Below, piece by piece: positions 6,694 to 7,356 of a stretch of 7,356 bases of DNA. This DNA is from Streptosporangiaceae bacterium. Lineage in GTDB: Bacteria > Actinomycetota > Actinomycetes > Streptosporangiales > Streptosporangiaceae. Below the pieces are notes generated by a model. The model saw only the letters and a program-made list of their open reading frames with translations, did not search any database and had not been told where the DNA came from. Position 1 is the stretch's first letter, and every line of letters starts with the position of its first letter. Where the stretch lies: NCBI GenBank assembly GCA_030040815.1, contig JASHSZ010000738.1:1-7356 (forward strand), written 5' to 3'. Both the position numbers and the translations under genes were made by a program.

Positions 6694-7136
6694 CCGGTCT
6701 CCGCGGGTCGTCTCCCTGACAGTAGCGCCCGCCAGGGGTCGCTGCCCTGGTCAGCAGGTCGGTATCTGCGCCTCGTCGCGGGTAAGCCGGTGGCCAGTAC
6801 GCCCAGGTCAGGACGTTTGGCGCAACCCGCCACGAAGTTGTCGCCGTGTGTAGGCCCATCCTCAATCGAAGCGTGACCTGCGCGCCGTAGAGTCATGGCC
6901 GCTTCACCGAAAGTGCGAGACACAGGACGTCTCCGGGAGCGCCGGCACGCGCCGGGACGCCTGGCATGGCTGCCCGCCCGTCGGCGCGTCGCAGGCATGA
7001 ACCCCCTGCCTGGCGTGCAGCTTTCTGTGCCCTGACTCGCGCTCCGAGTGTTTCGGTCTGGTGACACGGGATGCGGCCCGACGGGAGGTCTGGTGCACTC
7101 ACGCCCGGTGCAGGCGCTCGCATCAGCCTGGCCGCC
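6694..7136 (+). other. Intergenic region without a convincing gene
   Basis: This 443-nt stretch separates the dehydrogenase from the membrane protein. The ORFs on both strands lack a ribosome binding site, a recognisable domain or consistent third-position G/C, so I call none. It contains several small inverted repeats (CCAGGG/CCCTGG at 6732-6750, CCGGC/GCCGG at 6942-6955, CAGGCA/TGCCTG at 6992-7012). It also has a TAGAGT hexamer at 6888-6893 that resembles a -10 but has only a poor -35. No tRNA-like fold was apparent. It may carry the terminator of the upstream operon and the promoter of the downstream gene. Confidence 0.6.
6731..6751 (+). terminator. Weak candidate terminator after the dehydrogenase gene
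   Basis: CCAGGG (6732-6737) and CCCTGG (6745-6750) form a 6-bp stem with a 7-nt loop, extendable by one G-T pair. It lies about 38 nt after the dehydrogenase stop codon. No T-run follows. Position and pairing are compatible with a terminator, but the stem is modest for such GC-rich DNA. Confidence 0.35.
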
Positions 7137-7140
7137 ATGA
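7093..7140 (+). CDS. Possible 15-codon upstream ORF coupled to the membrane gene
   Basis: A GTG at 7093 lies 4 nt after a good GGGAGG site (7083-7088) and opens a 15-codon ORF (MHSRPVQALASAWPP with GTG read as Met). Its TGA at 7138-7140 overlaps the ATG of the next gene in ATGA. The next gene has no ribosome binding site of its own, so ribosomes ending this short ORF could restart on it. The codons give no family match. The GGGAGG could be a chance match in G-rich sequence. Confidence 0.3.
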   Translation: MHSRPVQALASAWPP

Positions 7141-7356
7141 GCCTGTCGACTGCTGCCTGGACGACCGTCGGTGTCCTGCTGACGGTGCTGGCGGCCGTCC
7201 TGCTGATCCGCCGGTACCGGCAGGGCGACGTCTCCTGCCGCTGGCTGGCGATCGCCGTGGTGCTCTTCGGTGCGGCCTTCTCCACCCAGGGTGCCAGCGC
7301 CGGTGACATCACCCCAGCAGTCATCCAGCTCACGCTCACCGACCTGCTCGCGCTGC
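7137..7356 (+). CDS. Putative membrane protein, N-terminal part (runs off window end)
   Basis: The frame is open from the ATG at 7137 to the end of the window, giving 73 visible residues with strong third-position G/C. Residues 6-24 (including VGVLLTVLAAVLLI) form one likely transmembrane helix. RRYRQGD follows, then a second helix at about 36-51 (WLAIAVVLFGAAF). A third hydrophobic stretch starts near residue 63. The positive charges between helices 1 and 2 suggest that this loop is cytoplasmic. An in-frame ATG at 7071 would add 22 Gly/Ala/Arg-rich residues without a better ribosome binding site, so I prefer 7137. I do not recognise the family. It could be the membrane-sensor part of a signalling protein or a small multi-pass protein; the missing 3' part would decide. 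Confidence 0.6.
   Translation, partial: MSLSTAAWTTVGVLLTVLAAVLLIRRYRQGDVSCRWLAIAVVLFGAAFSTQGASAGDITPAVIQLTLTDLLAL

Noticed and set aside
6895..7035. 46-codon plus-strand ORF following the TAGAGT hexamer
   Set aside because: No ribosome binding site, mixed third-position composition and an Arg/Pro-rich product; the ATG is only 1 nt after the hexamer, too close for a leaderless start.
6690..7339. Overlapping minus-strand ORFs across the intergenic region and membrane gene
   Set aside because: Arg/Ala/Pro-rich compositions without domains. One overlaps the hydrophobic, codon-biased plus-strand frame from 7137, which is the better coding candidate.

Overview
The window is very GC-rich, with dense, same-strand, closely packed genes, strong G/C at third codon positions and TANNNT-type promoter elements. 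This points to an actinobacterium. I cannot name the genus from the sequence alone.

Layout, all on the + strand. (1) Positions 1-3315 hold gatC (missing only its first few codons), gatA and gatB, the complete tRNA-dependent amidotransferase operon. The genes are separated by 1 nt (gatC/gatA) or overlap by 4 nt (gatA/gatB). (2) Positions 3326-3919 encode a small protein resembling the maltokinase N-terminal cap domain, 10 nt behind gatB. (3) Positions 3912-4093 are a regulatory leader. A TAGACT -10 element lies 7 nt before a 12-codon ORF (MQDAAHQEMMPR) containing two adjacent Met codons. Next come RNA segments that can fold in mutually exclusive ways, then a strong AGGAGG ribosome binding site. 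(4) Positions 4094-5788 encode a divergent methionyl-tRNA synthetase. (5) Positions 5761-6693 encode an NAD-dependent D-2-hydroxyacid dehydrogenase overlapping the synthetase by 28 nt. (6) Positions 6694-7136 show no convincing gene. (7) From 7137 a membrane protein begins and runs off the window end.

Functionally the window is mostly about charging tRNAs. GatCAB converts misacylated Glu-tRNA(Gln) and/or Asp-tRNA(Asn) to the correct amide forms, and the methionyl-tRNA synthetase charges tRNA(Met). The most interesting signal is the leader between 3936 and 4047. It has the parts expected of a ribosome-mediated, methionine-responsive transcription attenuator directly in front of a methionyl-tRNA synthetase gene, and the leader peptide is apparently translated from a leaderless start. 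Promoter spacing, codons, stop codon position and alternative base pairing are read directly from the sequence. The regulatory behaviour is inference.
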